Assembly: GCA_001805375.1 (NCBI GenBank)
Contig: MHFY01000017.1
Location: 7,874 to 17,075, forward strand
Source of the DNA: Omnitrophica WOR_2 bacterium GWA2_47_8
GTDB lineage: Bacteria > Omnitrophota > Gorgyraeia > Zapsychrales > GWA2-47-8
DNA length: 9,202 bases
Reading direction: 5' to 3'
Within the stretch, counting starts at the first letter, position 1; each line of letters opens with the position of its first letter. Under the pieces are notes generated by a model. The model had not been told where the DNA came from. It saw nothing but the letters and a program-made list of their open reading frames with translations, and did no database searches. Position numbers and translations under genes: made by a program. Below are positions 6,329-9,202 of the stretch, in pieces.

Positions 6329-9202
6329 CTATTCCAGACCGCCTCGACTCCCTACCGGATCCCTCCCGCCACCACCCCCACCGCCTTCACATACCTGAGG
6401 CACCCTTGTGTCCCTGCTTTCCCAAATAGGCCGCTCGCCGTAAGGCCCTAGGTAATATTCCGTAATAACCGGAATTGATCCGTGGTAGTCAAATTGAACT
6501 TTAAACGCCTCATCGCATTCCTTAGAAAAATTCAGCTCCCTTATATGCCGGGCGTTCCCGCTCACTTCATATTCATTGTGAACCCCCTCCAGGGCCAAAT
6601 ACGTGACAGCGTTAGACCCGCCGCCGCCTAAAAGCCCGACCAAAAATAATTGCTCCGCCACATTAACTCCCATGGAACCCCGTTGGCGCGTCGCCGAAGG
6701 CGGAAACCCCTCGCGAAAACTTCTGTTCGGCGAGACGGTTACTTCTTCGGAAAAATTCTGGCCAGAAAATGTCGCCCCGACAATATTGGCAAAAACATTG
6801 CTGTCTAAGGGATGATACAGACGCGCTCCTTGCGGTGTGCTTACACTGGCCCGCGGATCCGGGGCAGTCGCGCGAAAAACGACCGGATCAAAATATTTCG
6901 TATAATGATTCGTGCTGGATTGAAAATACACCGGCGTGGATGTCCCCGGCCCCAGATACCCTAAATTAAGATCAAATAAATTCAGATCCTGCAGATCAAC
7001 AAATAAGTCCCTTCCTTCGGTTAGCTGATAGAGCTGATTGGCTTGTTCTAATATGTGTTTGATCCCGCCCCTGTTGCCGACATTCGCATCAACCCCTACC
7101 ATGAATTCCGAAGGCGCGTTCAAGGCCCGCGTAAAGCCCATCCCGATCGTGTTCAAAAGCAGGATCTTCACATCCTGCTCGGTCAAGACACCCTCCGGAT
7201 CAGGGGCAAATCCATGAATTATCAACTGATGTTCATCCGGGACCAGCTTGCTGTAAAATTTACTCGGCGTAAGCGCGCCGCTGGTCTCGTCGTCTTTTTT
7301 ATACATACTGGCCACCATCACCGGTGTGTGAAATTCAATAAGCAAGGGGGCATTGTAAGTGTAAGGATTGCCGTTCTTCATAAAACTATAGTTAAAATTA
7401 ATACTAACAAAAGACAGAACTTCTCCGATATTATCGTTAGGGTCAGCTTGCGCGAACGGCGTGAATAACGGTTGGGTCACGGTATTGATTCCATTGATCG
7501 TAAAATTGACATAATCCGCCAGCCCCAAGGGAATGGTCCTAAAAGCATAACTTCTTAAAAGAGGATTGTATTGTTCATGAAAAGCCCCTGAGGCATACAT
7601 TTGCCGAAGCAGATCATTATAAAAATGCTCGCCGACATAAACGGATGAGTCTCCCGGATTGGGGTTAGCATAAACAAACGGACTAGACGCTGGGAGCGGG
7701 CTGGTCATCCTGACAATACTGTTCCGATAAAGCGGTTCCGGGGTTCTTTCTGAATATTTTGAATGGCTGATCCTGCTTTGATGATTAAAATCCCGCGGGC
7801 TCGCCAGGCTTGGCCGAGGTGAAGTGATTGGCGCGAGCCGAGAGAAGAAATACTCTGTAGCCGATCGATTCCCCTGATCGGCAAAAAGCGTTCTTTCAAA
7901 AACTTTTTCCACCATATCCAGCAAATCTGTATGAATTCCCGGATAAAGCAGCCGGACGCTATCTTTGATATCAAATTCACCGAAGTCTTCGATCTGCCTA
8001 ATGATCCAGCTGGAGACCCAATTCGGCAGGCTGTTTGCCACATCAAATGTCCATACTCGATTGGGCGGCTCCATAATTCTCGAGTCTTCGATCTCATACG
8101 TGCCATTCTCTAACTTTAGATAGACCTCCTGCTGAGTCGGCGTGGCATTTTCACCGTAGCTGAAGTTGATGGTTAAGCCTATCCCAAGATTTCCGATGGT
8201 ACAGGTGAACCATGTATAATAGTCTCCTCTCACATATCCCCTAACAACAGGCCGATAACTCATTATCACTTTCACTCTATTTTCCGGTTCTAAGACCTGC
8301 GCCGTCGCGGTAAAATTTTCCAAAGAATAAGTGAATCGCGGCCGAGATAACTGCACTTCCACCTCACCTAATAATCGGCTGGAGCACCTTCCGAAGGTCC
8401 CGCTCTCATTAATTTTTCCAGTTGTCATTGGTGTTGTGTTAAAACGGCTTAAAGCTCTTTGCCAAACAACCCCTCCGGCCTGGTCCTGCCGCCATTCCTG
8501 GAAACCCTTGCTTAGCCCCGGAGCAACATCGGGCGCTTGATCATTCACCATTGTTTGCAGTGCCATTTCGGCGTTGACCAATCCATGGCCAAAGACACTG
8601 TCCCGGCCGGGGGCTCCCAAATCAGTGGCGGTGTTTTCGATCAAATTTTTAAAATATTCCACTTTTTCGGCTTGCGATAAATTTTGTATCCTTGGAAAAT
8701 TACCGGGTGTTTCCAAATATTCCGACCAAAGCAAACCCATGACCGAAGAGGCGAGTGCCGTGGAGAACCCTGCCCCGTCTTTGAGCTCGTAGGTGGCATT
8801 ACCTCCGCCGTTGAAAGCCGTTGGAACATAAATTTGTGTTCCCGGTGCAACGACATCCGGATTTTCATTTGCATACTCGGCAATGGCCAAGGGATTGATC
8901 ACCGTTCCTTCGATGGCACCGGTCGCCCCGACTCCGGTGACCCTTTCATCGGAAGCCGGATACCAGGCCGGACCCGGCGGCTCAGTAGCTATGGCCGGAT
9001 CTCCGCCGGCAGAGGCAACGAGGTTAGCCCGCTGGGACAGCGGATCAATGTAATCCTCCAAAAATTCTCGAATTTGCGGAAGATCAGGAACCCCAAAGCC
9101 GATATTAATTACCTGAGACGTGCTATTTGTTGCTAGGTCATCCATAGTGTCTAAAAGGTCGGTCAAAAATATAATAGGGTTTGTGGATGTCACATTAAAA
9201 AG
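6329..9202 (-). CDS. Subtilase-like (peptidase S8) protein with altered active site and long C-terminal region (5' end outside window)
   Basis: The frame is open from the right edge to TAG at 6329, 957 visible codons. The GTG at 9193 (residue 1 here) is not a real start, because it cuts an S8 domain. Seen S8 elements are QVINIGFGVPD (27-37), NLVASAGGD (57-65), YPASDERVTGVGATG (78-92), DVVAPGTQIYVPT (113-125), GAGFSTALASSVMGLL (140-155) and DLGAPGRDSVFGHGLVNAEMAL (191-212). The catalytic Ser position is Gly142 and the oxyanion Asn position is Gly64. The catalytic Asp and His lie outside the window. Residues about 220-950 are unassigned. Parts around 320-440 and 515-680 recall BPI/TULIP proteins, with Cys270 and Cys331. 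The tail has seven Gly and no sorting signal or membrane segment. It is probably exported, but its signal peptide is not visible. Best reading: an inactive subtilase homologue used for binding or scaffolding. Confidence 0.88.
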   Translation of the reverse strand, partial: LFNVTSTNPIIFLTDLLDTMDDLATNSTSQVINIGFGVPDLPQIREFLEDYIDPLSQRANLVASAGGDPAIATEPPGPAWYPASDERVTGVGATGAIEGTVINPLAIAEYANENPDVVAPGTQIYVPTAFNGGGNATYELKDGAGFSTALASSVMGLLWSEYLETPGNFPRIQNLSQAEKVEYFKNLIENTATDLGAPGRDSVFGHGLVNAEMALQTMVNDQAPDVAPGLSKGFQEWRQDQAGGVVWQRALSRFNTTPMTTGKINESGTFGRCSSRLLGEVEVQLSRPRFTYSLENFTATAQVLEPENRVKVIMSYRPVVRGYVRGDYYTWFTCTIGNLGIGLTINFSYGENATPTQQEVYLKLENGTYEIEDSRIMEPPNRVWTFDVANSLPNWVSSWIIRQIEDFGEFDIKDSVRLLYPGIHTDLLDMVEKVFERTLFADQGNRSATEYFFSRLAPITSPRPSLASPRDFNHQSRISHSKYSERTPEPLYRNSIVRMTSPLPASSPFVYANPNPGDSSVYVGEHFYNDLLRQMYASGAFHEQYNPLLRSYAFRTIPLGLADYVNFTINGINTVTQPLFTPFAQADPNDNIGEVLSFVSINFNYSFMKNGNPYTYNAPLLIEFHTPVMVASMYKKDDETSGALTPSKFYSKLVPDEHQLIIHGFAPDPEGVLTEQDVKILLLNTIGMGFTRALNAPSEFMVGVDANVGNRGGIKHILEQANQLYQLTEGRDLFVDLQDLNLFDLNLGYLGPGTSTPVYFQSSTNHYTKYFDPVVFRATAPDPRASVSTPQGARLYHPLDSNVFANIVGATFSGQNFSEEVTVSPNRSFREGFPPSATRQRGSMGVNVAEQLFLVGLLGGGGSNAVTYLALEGVHNEYEVSGNARHIRELNFSKECDEAFKVQFDYHGSIPVITEYYLGPYGERPIWESRDTRVPQVCEGGGGGGGRDPVGSRGGLE

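Noticed and set aside
6361..6388. GC-rich run near the 3' end of the subtilase-like gene as a regulatory site
   Set aside because: It simply encodes the seven-Gly tail in the main frame.
7055..7468. Plus-strand open frame of 137 codons
   Set aside because: It lies inside the clearly coding subtilase-like frame on the minus strand, shows no known motif and is Arg/His-rich as shadow frames usually are.
7705..8106. Minus-strand open frame of 133 codons
   Set aside because: It is a shifted frame within the main minus-strand gene. The main frame is uninterrupted there, so there is no frameshift to explain.
8684..9136. Plus-strand open frame of 150 codons
   Set aside because: It is antisense to conserved S8 motifs, and its composition (Arg, Gly, Cys, Ile) looks like a translated complement.
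9191..9193. GTG as start of the subtilase-like gene
   Set aside because: The frame continues to the window edge and the S8 domain would lack its Asp and His parts. No Shine-Dalgarno can be judged.

Overview
The window holds two large protein genes, both on the minus strand and both cut by the window edges, separated by about 770 bases of structured non-coding DNA. Nothing on the plus strand looks like a real gene. The standard bacterial code reads both frames without a stop. The content suggests an uncultured environmental bacterium, probably Gram-negative-like: a secreted SpvB/TcdB-type YD-repeat protein, a large subtilase-family protein and a cyclic-di-GMP-type riboswitch. The riboswitch most resembles forms I know from Deltaproteobacteria such as Geobacter. 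Related candidate phyla are equally possible, so I do not name a taxon.

Right part (9202 to 6329, minus): the end of a subtilase-like (peptidase S8) protein. Only the C-terminal half of the protease fold is inside the window. It is followed by about 740 residues without a firm family match, in which part of the pattern recalls BPI/TULIP lipid-binding proteins. The S8 fold is easy to recognise, but the positions of the nucleophilic Ser and the oxyanion-hole Asn are both Gly. This is therefore probably an inactive pseudo-protease.

Middle (6328 to 5562): a good -10 box is followed by a cyclic-di-GMP-I (GEMM-I) riboswitch aptamer with an unusually long third arm. Next come a strong hairpin and a long-range terminator (GAGCCG/CGGCTC plus T6) that looks like its expression platform. 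Two further minus-strand terminators follow. Only then come two candidate sigma-70-type promoters, a paired AAGCGCTT palindrome that could be an operator, a small leader hairpin and a strong Shine-Dalgarno.

Left part (5561 to 1, minus): 1,853 visible residues of a secreted giant. In order they are a signal peptide, an acidic/Ser/Thr linker, an SpvB-type domain, six Ca-binding FG-GAP/VCBS loops, a TcdB-middle-like segment, about ten YD repeats and two LamG-like lectin modules. The second LamG module runs off the left edge. The layout resembles Tc-toxin B/C and Rhs/YD shells.

Together the locus looks like a surface or secreted-protein locus with a second-messenger RNA between the genes. Three terminators and separate promoters make it uncertain whether the riboswitch really controls the YD-repeat gene.
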